NCBI GenBank assembly: GCA_013339765.2
Contig: CM023454.1
Span: forward strand, 61,581,860-61,645,859
DNA length: 64,000 bases
Reading direction: 5' to 3'
Origin: Haemaphysalis longicornis
Taxonomy: Eukaryota; Arthropoda; Arachnida; Ixodida; Ixodidae
A program made the translations under genes and the position numbers. Below the pieces are notes generated by a model, which was given only the letters and a program-made list of their open reading frames with translations, had not been told where the DNA came from and made no database searches. Position 1 is the stretch's first letter, and every line of letters starts with the position of its first letter. Below are positions 10,717-20,616 of this stretch, piece after piece.

Positions 10717-13700
10717 ATGCTGCAGTTTTTGGAGGTAAAACTGCATCACCTGGAACGTCCACAAGTCCTCCAGAACTTCCGTCTAATATGTTGTCTGTCT
10801 TCGTTGAAGGAATTCAAGTGGAAGCATTAGTTGGATACCGGAGCAAGTATTTCTGTAATTCATGCTGATTGTGTTCACGTCTTCGCAAGGTAAAGACTCC
10901 GTATACTGGTCATTGCTTACGTGGCGCTAATGGGAATGACATCACACCTTTGTGATATTGTACCGTGCGTGTTTTAATCGGAGAAGTCCGCCATCACATT
11001 CAGTGTGCTGTTCTGTTTCCCTGTGCCCATAAACTCATCCTTGGTTGGACTTTCTTTCTTCTGCCTCGGCTGTTATCTCCTGCCGTCAACCAACTATCCA
11101 CATCGCCGACACCCAACAAACCAAATTATCAGGACGCACCACGGCAAACACTAAATTGAATGCCGATCACGTTTTGGCGGCCGGTTGCGAAGAGATTCTG
11201 GCGGTCACATCAGACGAAATTGTCGACGGCGACGTGGTTGCAATTCCGTGCAGTCGACTTTTGCCGCAAGGCATTGCCATTGCCACCTGCCTTGTTCGAT
11301 TCGTGTGTGGGTCCGCAGCCTTGGTTGCCCGTAACACCACACATTTACCAATACTACTGTCACATGGAACTACTATAGCTTCAGTGGCCGACAGCCGCGC
11401 TGCAGCAGTCGTTTCCTCTGGCCAGCGTTCTTCAAACAAGCCCGCGTCTGCTTCGACTGGTGATTTGTCGATTCTCGCGGCCACTCTCAGTCCCGACCTA
11501 ACGCCAAACCAGACCAAATTATTGCTTGATCTTCTGTCCAAGCACCGGGCTTCGTTTGACGTGCATTCGCCTGGCCTCACACAGACCACTGCCACAGAGC
11601 ATCGAATTCAAACACATGGTTCGGCTGTGATCCGTCGCAGACCGTATCGTGTGTCCTCGTCCGAGCGCAAGATAATTGAAGATAATGTGGCCGATATGCT
11701 AAAGCGCAAAGTCATTCGCCCATCTACAAGTTCATGGTCATCGCCCGTTGTGCTGGTCGAGAAAAAAGATGGCTCTGCGTTTCTGCGTCGATTATCGGGC
11801 GCTTAATAAGATTACGCGAAAGGACGTATATCCTATGCCCCGCATAGACGACGCTTTAGACTGTTTACAGGGGGCTGAGTACTTCTCCAGCTTGGATCTT
11901 CGATCGGGGTACTGGCAAATCCCAATGCACGAAGCGGACAAAGAAAAGACGGCATTTACCACCCCAGATGGCCTTTATGAATTTAATGTGATGCCGTTCG
12001 GCCTTTGTAATGCCCCGGCTACATTCGAACGCATGATGGACACTGTGCTTCGTGGCCTCAAATGGAAAACGTGTCTATGTTATCTAGACGACGTGGTAAT
12101 CTTTTCGTCCACATTTTCGCAGCATCTCGAGCGTCTTGATCAGGTGCTAACTTGCCTTTCTAATGCCGGCCTGCAAATGAATACTAAAAAGTGTCATTTC
12201 GCTAGTAAGAGCATCAAAGTGCTGGGACATGTGGTTTCCAAGGATGGAATACGCCCGGACCCGGATAAGACTGCTGCCGTTATCGGTTTTCCTCGGCCAC
12301 CTACAACAGAAAGATTTGCGAAGCTTCCTTGGTCTCGCATCATACTTCCGGCGTTTCATTTGCAATTTTGCAACGCTCGCTTCCCCTCTGCACAAGCTTT
12401 TACGAGCCAAACGTGCCCTTCGTCTGGACGAACGAGTGCCAGGAAGCTTTTCAGCCCTCAAAGACGCCCTTACGTCCGATCCCGTCCAGCGCCATTTGAC
12501 GAGACAGCACCCACTTTACTGCAACACTGACGCCAGCGGCTGCGGCATTGGTTTCTGTTCTCCTGCAGCAAGATGCTCTCATCGTGAAAGGGTGGTCGCG
12601 AACGCAGTCGTGCCTTGACACCAGCAGAGCAGAACTACAGTATCACCGAGCAAGAATGCCTCGCAGTTGTTTGGTCAATTCAGAAGTTCGTCCCCTACCT
12701 ATACGGCCGTCATTTTACCATCGTCACAGACCACCATGCCCCTCTGCTGGCTATCGACAATGAAGAATTTGTCTGGGCGCCTAGGCCGTTGGGTGCTGCG
12801 TCTGCAACAGTACGACTTCACCATCACGTACAAATCCGGCAAAAAGCATCTGGATGCCGACGCACTGTCGCGGTGCCCGCTATCCTCCTCGTAGCAGCCG
12901 GCCGTGTCGCAAGCCTCCTCCGACTCCAGTCAGCCGTGTTTACCCATGGCCCCCCTCAACCACGCTTCCGTACCCGACTCTACCGAACTGCAAACGCTAC
13001 AGCGCGAAGACTCGTATTGTCGCATTTTAATCGACCGCCTTGATGGATCCATCCAGCCACCCAATAGCCGCTTGCGACGTCAACTTCATCTATTTCGGAT
13101 CATTAATGGAGTTCTCTGCCGCGCAAACCACCACCCTGCCGGCTATGAATGGGTTCCTGTTGTTCCCCGTCAACTCCGCCGACGCATACTCGAGGCGCTT
13201 CACGATGATGCCACTTCTGGACATCTCGGGTTTCAGAAGACGTATGAACGCGTTCGCAGTCGATTTTTCTGGCCCGGCCTCTCTACCAGTGTCGCACAAT
13301 ACGTGGCCTCTTGTGATTCGTGCCAGCACCGCAAGCGATCGACGTCACCCCCTGCCGGTTTGCTTCAACCAGTTCCATGCCCCTACGCTCCGTTTGAAGC
13401 CGTAGGCATAGACTTGTACGGGCCCCTACCTCCAACAACCGATGGCTTCCGCTGGATTGTGACGGCTGTGGATCATTTGACCCGCTACGCTGAGACCGCT
13501 CCCCTTAAATGTGGTAGTGCTCAAGAAGTCGCTGACTTTGTATTACGCAGTATCATCTTGCGACATGGCGCACCTCGGGTCCTGCTGAGTGACTGTGGCA
13601 AGACATTTCTTTCCCACGTCCTTGCGGAAGTCCTTCAGGCTGACGACACCGTCCATAAAACGACTTCTAGTTACCATCCCCAGACGAACGGGCTCACCGA

Positions 13701-14253
13701 GCGTTTCCACCGCACTCTGTCCGACATGATCTCGATGTACGTCAGCCCGGACCACCGCAACTGGGACATCATCCTACCTTTCGTGACGTTCGCATATAAT
13801 TCAGCTGTCCAGCGCACCACCGGTTACTCGCCCTTCTTTCTTGTTTACGGCCGTCCCCCCTCTTTTGCTCTGGACACCGCCTTTTTCTCGGCTCCGATCC
13901 CCGCCATTTCGCCTTTTCACGATCAGTTCACCCAACGGATCGCTCACTGTCGACGTGTGGCCAGAGACCGCACCGAATCCAGCCAGCAAGAACGGAAAGC
14001 CCGGTACGACTCATCACACTGCTCCGTTCAATTCTCCAAATGAGACGAAGTTCTTCTTTGGACCCCTGTTCGTACTCCAGGACTCTGCGAAAAGTTTCTT
14101 CACCGCTACCTGGGACCCTACGTTATAATCGAGCAGACCTCACCAGTTAATTATCGCGTTTCTCCAGTGGATGCTTCACCGGACCGTCGGCGCCGTGGAA
14201 CTGAAATAGTGCACGTTTCACGGTTAAAACCGTTCACCCGTCGCCAGCTCTAA
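10717..14253 (+). pseudogene. pol: Gypsy pol: protease, RT, RNase H, integrase; broken
   Basis: Pol supplies the enzymes for cDNA synthesis and insertion. The protease active-site DTGAS is readable from 10834, one base out of frame with the sequence just before it. RT: FCVDYRALNK near 11780, SLDLRSGYWQIP near 11890 and YLDD at 12081-12092. RNase H: NTDASGCGIG near 12525 and TDHHAPL near 12730. Integrase: zinc-binding His/His at 13201 and 13222, Cys at 13312 and 13321, and the D-60-D-35-E triad at 13411, 13591 and 13699, all in one frame. Breaks: at least four indels between 11770 and 12770, a TAG at 12892-12894, and a TGA at 14041-14043 after which the integrase tail continues in frame to TAA at 14251-14253. 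Confidence 0.9.
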
Positions 14254-14283
14254 CCCCGTACGGCCAGGCGGCCGCCTTCAGAC

Positions 14284-14294
14284 GCGGGGGGAAA
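14284..14294 (+). promoter_or_regulatory. Polypurine tract
   Basis: A G-rich purine run (GCGGGGGGAAA, a single C) directly before the 3' LTR, where plus-strand synthesis is primed in LTR retrotransposons. Confidence 0.7.
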
Positions 14295-14296
14295 TG

Positions 14297-14532
14297 TGTG
14301 GGCATTGGGGTGTACTGTTGTGATATTTGTGCCTTGAAGCGACATGACCGTTGTTATATCCAGTGTGGAACACGGCGGGTCAATCCCTCTGTTCCTTCTA
14401 CCCATCCAAACCCATCGCCACTGTCATCTGTGTATAACCATCATCATCCCCGGACAGTTCCGTCTTTCGGTGGCCTGTGCTCGGGAGCCTAATTAAAAGT
14501 GGTCCTTCAGCACCTCGGAGCTCTGTCTCTCA
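14297..14532 (+). repeat. 3' LTR of the Gypsy element
   Basis: 236 bp and nearly identical to the 5' LTR (two differences). It ends TCTCTCA and is followed by the duplicated target ATAT. Confidence 0.95.
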
Positions 14533-14799
14533 ATATATAATAATGATGACAATATAATCTTAAATAAATCAATCAATCAATAATTTATTTAACGTGCCCA
14601 GGAAAAACCGAGAGGACTTGATGCTGGCGCACAAAAAAAGAAACAAAAAAACTAAGAATAACACAATAGAACAAGATGACTGTTCAGAAGAAAACTATAA
14701 GAGACACAATGCGTACAGAAATATTAGGACGACAGGACAAAAGTAGATTAACACAGTTTGAGAAATAGCTAACGATAATGACGAAAAGTCAGATAATAT

Positions 14800-14872
14800 A
14801 CATACATACATACATACATACATACATACATACATACATACATGCATACATACATACATACATACATACATA
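14800..14872. repeat. (TACA)n microsatellite
   Basis: About 73 bp of CATA/TACA repeats with one GCAT interruption, inside the LINE 3' UTR. The sister copy has a shorter tract at about 34924-34960, so the site is inherited and has changed length. Confidence 0.9.
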
Positions 14873-14932
14873 CGTATAACAATGCGCCAGATAAACTAAA
14901 AGAGAAGGATAGAACAAATTGCACATGTGATG

Positions 14933-15408
14933 CTATCTTATAACGGTAGAAACCTTGGAGGAAAACGATCACTGTGACCCATCAAAAACGTCGAGGGCAA
15001 GAAAAAAAAATTATAAATACTTTGTATCCTGTTGAGGATCGAGTGCTGAGAGAGGCGGGTAGTTACAAAAAACGGCCTGCTCTCTCTCGTTTGCTTCCGC
15101 GGAATCCGAAAATAATACTATTGAGCAGTATGGGACAGGTTATAGTACCGTCAACGCGCTTGAAATGAAAGAAGAGCTCGGTGTGATTTTGCCGGTAGCG
15201 GAGGGAAGGCAGTGACAATAGTTCAAGGGTGTTATAACACGAGCCAGAGTCATTTTTAGGGAAGGGGTGGTTGTAAACGCTTAGAAATGTTTTCTGGACA
15301 CGTATTACGTCACTTAAGGAATTAGAGAAGCCTTTCCAGATTACACATGCATACTCAAGTTGAGGACGACATATTGCGGTGTACAATTTGCGGAGTGGCA
15401 TAGGAGAA
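14933..15408 (-). pseudogene. LINE ORF2 C-terminal fragment (L5)
   Basis: It encodes the post-RT domain, including MPLRKLYTAICRPQLEYA and a VYNHPFPKNDSGSC block, matching 35011-35500 of the related copy. The native ending KVSTVIR with TAG is at 14933-14935, but a frame change near 15060 separates it from the upstream block. Endonuclease and RT catalytic motifs are absent through truncation. Confidence 0.75.
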
Positions 15409-15429
15409 TTGAATTGAGTAAAATAATAT

Positions 15430-15884
15430 TATAAAAATAATCAATCAATCATAATCAATCAATTAATCTCTTTTTATAGTGCCCAGGTACAGCCGTAGCC
15501 TTTGTTCTGGCGCACTTAAGAAAACGACAGACGACGACACAAATACATCCACACGTGAGAAGAACAACAAAATACAAGCGAAGAAAAAACTAGAATGAAG
15601 AATAAAGGTCATTTAACAAAATAAATGATGTCGGCACACTAAAGTTTGAACAATCACGAAACGATAAAACACGGTGACATATAAATTTGACAATACAAAC
15701 GGGCAGATAAAGATATAGATGAGTAGGAACAGTAACAAAGGCGAGACACATAAACGGAAATAGGCCAATGAAAATAGAATTAAAACTAGTCGGAACCAAA
15801 TCAGGGAGAGACAAAAGTCAGAAGGTCGCACATGTAGGACCGAAGGGGTGTATGAAACAGGTCAATATTATGAGAGTAGAGATT
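15430..15884 (-). mobile_element. Short hairpin-tailed element, copy S2
   Basis: The hairpin is at 15479-15515 and the body matches S1 and S3 through the GTAGAGATT limit (15884). The following 60 bases (15885-15943) match nothing else here and may be the original target or an extra 5' part. Confidence 0.65.
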
Positions 15885-16475
15885 ATATGTTTCTTGAAGG
15901 TGGTACTATGTGCAGTGTCTATTGCATGTCTTACGGTTACAAAAAATATAATCAATCAATCAATCAATCATCAATCAATCAACCTTTATATTCGGTGCCC
16001 AGGAACAACCCTAGGGTCTTGGTACTGGTACACCATACAAAAAAAACACTACAATTAAGACAAGACAACACACAAAAACTATATGTATGACATAAACAAT
16101 AAAGTAAAAATAGTTACAGAAATCTTAGAAAGCAAAAAAGGAAAAAAAAGAACAGAAAGTCAAAAAAGAAAAGGCAGGCTTAGTGTTGCAAGCAATGCCA
16201 CTGGGCCAGCAAAACGTTCAGTAGATGTGAAATATAGGAACTATACAAGCAAATATTGAATCAACATGACATAGAGTATACGTGTATAGCCAAGGTTTTC
16301 TAACAACATATTATGAAGTTCCGAAAAAAAAGGGGGAAAAACTTCAGCATTAGCAACACTGACACTAAAAACGTACAAATATTCAAGCAACACAAAACAA
16401 GAAAAAGTGAAAAGCAAGCAAGAACAGTTTGCACATAATACATAGGGTACATAAATTTGGAATGACATAAAGGAC

Positions 16476-19284
16476 TTAAGCTACAACAGTTTTCAACTCA
16501 TTAGAGAACAAAGTAAAGGAGCTCTGGAATATATCAAGCCGAACGAAATATTCATTATATGCACATTGTATTCGGCAGATGGACGAGCGTCGGCTATTTA
16601 AAGCATCTGGTCTGAAAGCTGGAAATTTTCTGAAAAGTTTATTTGGCAAATTGACATTGATAAATGTAACCAAATCGTCACAAAAAATATTACCATGAGG
16701 AAGTTTATAGACAAAGATAATATCAGCTCGCATTCGTCGACACTGAAGGGAAGGAATGCTTTTCAGAAGAGACATGATGCCGTTTGTGTCGTCTTGCACA
16801 TGACGGAAGCGGTGCTTAAAGATAGAAAGGAACTTGTTTTGAACCCTTTCGATACGGTCACTATTGGACTTGCAAGTTCCATTCCAGACAACAGACCCGT
16901 ATTCAAGAAGAGGTAAGCAGAGAGCCGAATACCACTTTAAGAAAGGAAGCGGACCTTTAAACTCTCTAGAATACCTGCAAACAGCACCCAGACAACGAAG
17001 AGACCGACGGGTAATTCGTGCAATGTGGGAAGAGAAAGTCAGAGGAGAATCAAAAAGTACTCCCAAGTCCCGAATTTCGGTCACCCTCGGCAGTGTGGTG
17101 CCTGCAATTTCATAAGGGTATTGCAGCTGTTGAGTTTTTCTACTATAGGAGAAAACTTTAGTTTTTGAAGGGCTCAAAATAAGGTCGTTTTTGGTGCACC
17201 AACGATGGAATGACACAATATCAACCTGAAGAGAATTACAGTCCTCAACACTACGCACTTCTCTAAAGATTTTTATATCATCAGCGTACAACAGAAAAGA
17301 AGAATTTTGAATGGCAGAAGCAACATCGTTTATGAAAATTGAAAAAAGAAGGGGACCCTGAACGGAGCCTTCGGGTACGCCACTGGTTGCTTTGTACCTA
17401 AATGATGTTTGACCATTAACACTTACATAGCAATATCGCTCCTTGAGATAACAACGTATAAGACCCACCAAAGAAGCGTGTACATCTAACAGAGTGAGCT
17501 TTGCAAGCAATAACGAGTGGTTGACAACATCAAAGGCTTTGCTCATGTCACAGTAGACCACATCCAGTTGGCTTCTACCAACGATTGCTGGGACAGCCTT
17601 CTCCATGAAGCATACAAGGTTCATGCAAGTTGAACGACCACGCATAAATCCATGTTGATTAGGAATGAGGACATGTTTAAATAAGAAAGACAAGACCGTA
17701 TGAAGAGATAACTGGAAAATTTTAGAGGCAGAACAAAGCTGCGAGACAGGCCTATAGTTTATAGCATCAGTTTTTAGGCCTGACTTGAAAACAGGGAATA
17801 CGCGAGAGATTTTCCATGAGCGAGGGAAACGTTCCCGACCGGAGACAGTTAATAAATATTGAAGTGAACACAGGAACGAATATATTTGCATATGTTTTTA
17901 GGATTGCAGCAGGAATACCATCTGGCCCACAAGAAAGCGAGGGCTTGAGCCACTTGATGCTGGTCCGAATGATGTTCTCGTCCAGTTGTAAACAACCGGA
18001 GTTCTCGCCCTGGTGACAAGGGGCGCTGCTGTTGTCACTACCACCGCTAATCCTAAAAAAAGAAGAAACTTGACGAGCAAAGCAGTCGGCCACCTTGACC
18101 ACCTCATCGCCGTTGGAGTCTAGAAGACGAATAGAATCTTTAGTTGTACTACATCTAGAATGAATGTATTTCCAGAAGGCTCCCGGTTGGTGAGTTGCTT
18201 TAGTTTCTACCGACGCCAGGTATGAAGTATGATCACGTTTGTGCAATATTTTACATAGGGCACGTAGGCGCCGGAATTCCTGAGCAAACTGGTTGGCACC
18301 AGAGCGCTTCATCTTTCTGTGCGCACGTTCCTGGAGTTTCAGGGCATCCCGCAATTCAAAAGAAAACCAGTGTGGAAACTTGAACCTCCTCGGTACATAT
18401 TGCGGGATGTATTCCTTCATACCCGAAAGCACAATCTCTGTGAAACGGTCGACTTGTTCATTGACATCACGGTCGACCAAGGGGCAGCGGAAAAATAGCC
18501 ATACAGCCCAGCATAATCTCCCCTGGCGAAAGCGTAATGAGGATGCGTGTTGTTGGAATTTACGGAACGGTGGAGCAATGAAGGGAGGCAACAGGAAATA
18601 GAAAGAGGGGGATGAAATCTGTCCGGTATTACTAAAGAACAATCAGAGTGCAACACACTAACGCCATCAAAGTTCGAAAAGCACAGGTCCAGAATATTTC
18701 CACTGCAATTTTTATGCGATTACACTCTGCCATAGAAGTGAAAGCCAAAGAATCTAGCAACCTATTACCCTTCTGTTCAATGTGGTGGTTGTAGTGGGAA
18801 CAAGTTAACTGGCTCCACTCCACGCCAGGAGCATTAAAATCTCCAAGCAGGAGGACTTTGCGGTTGCCTGGAGTGAAAAGCACCTGTTCAATGGAGGAGA
18901 TTAACTTATTGAACGCCTCAGGAGCTACACCAGGAGGAATGTAAAAAAACACCAACTAGAAGTTTTTCAGTTTTAGAGAAATGAATTTCTACCCATAAAG
19001 ACTCATCTGCGTTATCAATATCGCTACGTAGCACACACGGGAGAGATTTGTCAACGGCGAGAAGGACCCCGCCCCCTTTTTGTTTGCATCCCGTTAAAGC
19101 ACGATCATTACGATATACATGGTAATTTTTGAGGAAAATAATCACTGGATAGGATATCAGGGCACAACCAAGTTTCAGATATAGCTATTAACGGAAAGCA
19201 AGAAGCCAGAACGTTACCAAAAAATTCAGTCGCCTTAGTTCGAAGACCTCGCACATTCTGATAAAAGACATCTAAACTAGTCAT
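16476..19284 (-). pseudogene. LINE ORF2: endonuclease-reverse transcriptase (L6), few breaks
   Basis: One of the better-preserved ORF2 copies. Start ATG at 19284 (MTSLDVFYQNVRGLRTKA). Endonuclease blocks: SETWL near 19165, KGGGVLLAVD near 19070, LLLGDFNAPGVEW near 18850. Connecting region: FSFELRDALKLQERAHRKMKR near 18330 and SCGPDGIPAAILKTYA near 17920. A single open stretch of 471 codons (17891-16476) holds NQHGFMRGRST, VYCDMSKAFDVVNH, SGVPEGSVQGPLLFSIF and LLYADDIKIF (near 17290), then thumb and C-terminal domain ending ELKTVVA. About four frame changes occur, all upstream of 17770. Several catalytic blocks are intact, but the full enzyme is not. Confidence 0.9.
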
Positions 19285-19295
19285 GGTTGTTTTTC

Positions 19296-19786
19296 TTACG
19301 TGATGCGCTCAGAGCTGTGAAGCATGCCTTCGCGAAACATGCCTCGAAACTCCTTAAAGAGGCAGTCTTTCGGCCAAACAGCGGGGTCATTTAGGCGCTC
19401 GAAACACTCTTCATTCAAGGAAATATAAAAGGGTGCATAGGTGTCGAATTTAGTCTTCAGTCGTCGGCAGCTCAAGGGCAAGACACCTAAAGTTGACAGA
19501 TGAGTATTGAGACTGGCAGGGGTGGTGGTCGGAGAAAGCTTGGAAACAAACATAGCTTTGGGGCGCTTCGGTTGCGAAACGACGACCAGTCCAGATGTGT
19601 CTGACGCACCCACACATGCCCGGATTCGGCGCTTCTTCTCAAAACTGGGAGGGTGCCAGTCAGGCACAGACACGGAAAGCACTGGGAAAAGGGTGGACGG
19701 AGTTGGGTGCAGTGTAGGAGACGCCGGAGACACCGCCTGCAGCGGAGCCGACGTAGCCGACGAGGATGGCACTTCATGTCATATTA
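19296..19786 (-). pseudogene. LINE ORF1, 3' part only (L6)
   Basis: An open frame of about 160 codons covering a Pro/Ser-rich linker and the RRM-like C-terminal domain (MFVSKLSPTTT, RRLKTKFDTYAPFYI, WPKDCLFKEFRG), ending ERIT and a TAA at 19296-19298. The PHD finger and coiled coil are lost to 5' truncation. The stop is 11 bases before the ORF2 ATG. Confidence 0.8.
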
Positions 19787-19794
19787 ATATAATA

Positions 19795-20247
19795 ATAATA
19801 TTAATAATATATAATAATCAATCAATAAATCGATCAGTCTCTTTTTATAGTGCCCAGGTACAGGCGTAGCCTTTGTTCTGGTGCAATTAAAAAAAGACAG
19901 ACGACGCAAATACATCCACGAGTGAGAAGAACAACAAAATACAGGCGAAGAAAATAACTAGAATGAAGAATGAAGGTCATTTAACAAAATCAATGATTTC
20001 GGCACACTAAAGTTTGAACAATCACGAAACAATAAAACACATTTTCATAAAAAATTTGACAATACAAACGGGCAGATATATATGAGTAGGAAGAGTAACA
20101 AAAGCAAGCAACATAAACTGAAACAGGGTAATGAAAATAGAAATAAAACTGGTCGGAACCAAGTCAGGGAAAGACCGAAGTAAGACGTTCGCACATGTAA
20201 GACTGATGGGGTGTATGAAACTGGTCAATATTATGGGGGTAGAGATT
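19795..20247 (-). mobile_element. Short hairpin-tailed element, copy S3
   Basis: The hairpin lies at about 19850-19885, slightly eroded (GGTGCA instead of GGCGCAC). The body matches S1 and S2 through GTAGAGATT (20247). The left spacer is AAT-rich, and the right end meets the AAT-rich tail of the next LINE. Confidence 0.65.
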
Positions 20248-20616
20248 TAATATTAATAATAATAGGAATAATAATATTCTTTATTGCCACAAAATAAGGA
20301 ATACAATAATTAACAGGGCTGTCAAAGCCTACAAGACTTGTGGGACATGCCCGGCAATCGCTACGGGAACACAACATTTTAAAGGTGTAGAAAAAGGAAA
20401 ACGGCATTGGTGTTTGAAGAAAACACACGCACGTTACACCTAACGGCAAAACGTAACACCATCCTCGAATGGAACAAACACAATAGAAGAGGAAAATACG
20501 GAAACAAAACTGCAAACAGAAACCAATGCATTCAAACGTCACACCAGAAGCTGTGAAACGGACGAGATTGACCTAATAACTCAAGTGATCGCACTCAATT
20601 TCAGTAAGCCTGTTCT

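Larger units (their letters stand above)
9161..14532 (+). mobile_element. Ty3/Gypsy LTR retrotransposon
   Basis: A 5.4-kb plus-strand element with matching LTRs (9161-9397 and 14297-14532), each TG...CA, flanked by the 4-bp duplication ATAT (9157-9160 and 14533-14536). The internal order is gag with a CCHC knuckle, protease, reverse transcriptase, RNase H, integrase. This RT-RH-INT order is that of Ty3/Gypsy (Metaviridae-type) elements. No envelope frame follows pol. The LTRs differ at two positions (one substitution, one G-run indel), indicating recent insertion, yet gag and pol carry many frameshifts. Confidence 0.95.
14545..15408 (-). mobile_element. 5'-truncated LINE, copy L5
   Basis: The TCAATCA tail and hairpin (14594-14632) are followed by a 3' UTR almost the same as that of the full-length copy at 34665-38906, including a TACA microsatellite at the same relative place. 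The copy ends inside the RT C-terminal domain. Confidence 0.8.
15945..19786 (-). mobile_element. LINE copy L6, 5' truncated in ORF1
   Basis: A minus-strand LINE of about 3.8 kb. The tail has many TCAA repeats and the hairpin is at 15995-16033 (variant arms GTGCCCAG and CTGGTACAC). It holds a near-complete ORF2 and the 3' half of ORF1, and ends at an AAT spacer at about 19786. It is closely related to copy L8 (25300-29563). Confidence 0.85.

Noticed and set aside
14254..14296. Search for an envelope gene that would make the Gypsy element an errantivirus
   Set aside because: Pol ends at 14253 and the 3' LTR starts at 14297; there is no room for one.
14800..14872. Regular short repeat considered as a CRISPR-like array
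   Set aside because: A pure tetranucleotide microsatellite with no unique spacers; eukaryotic context.
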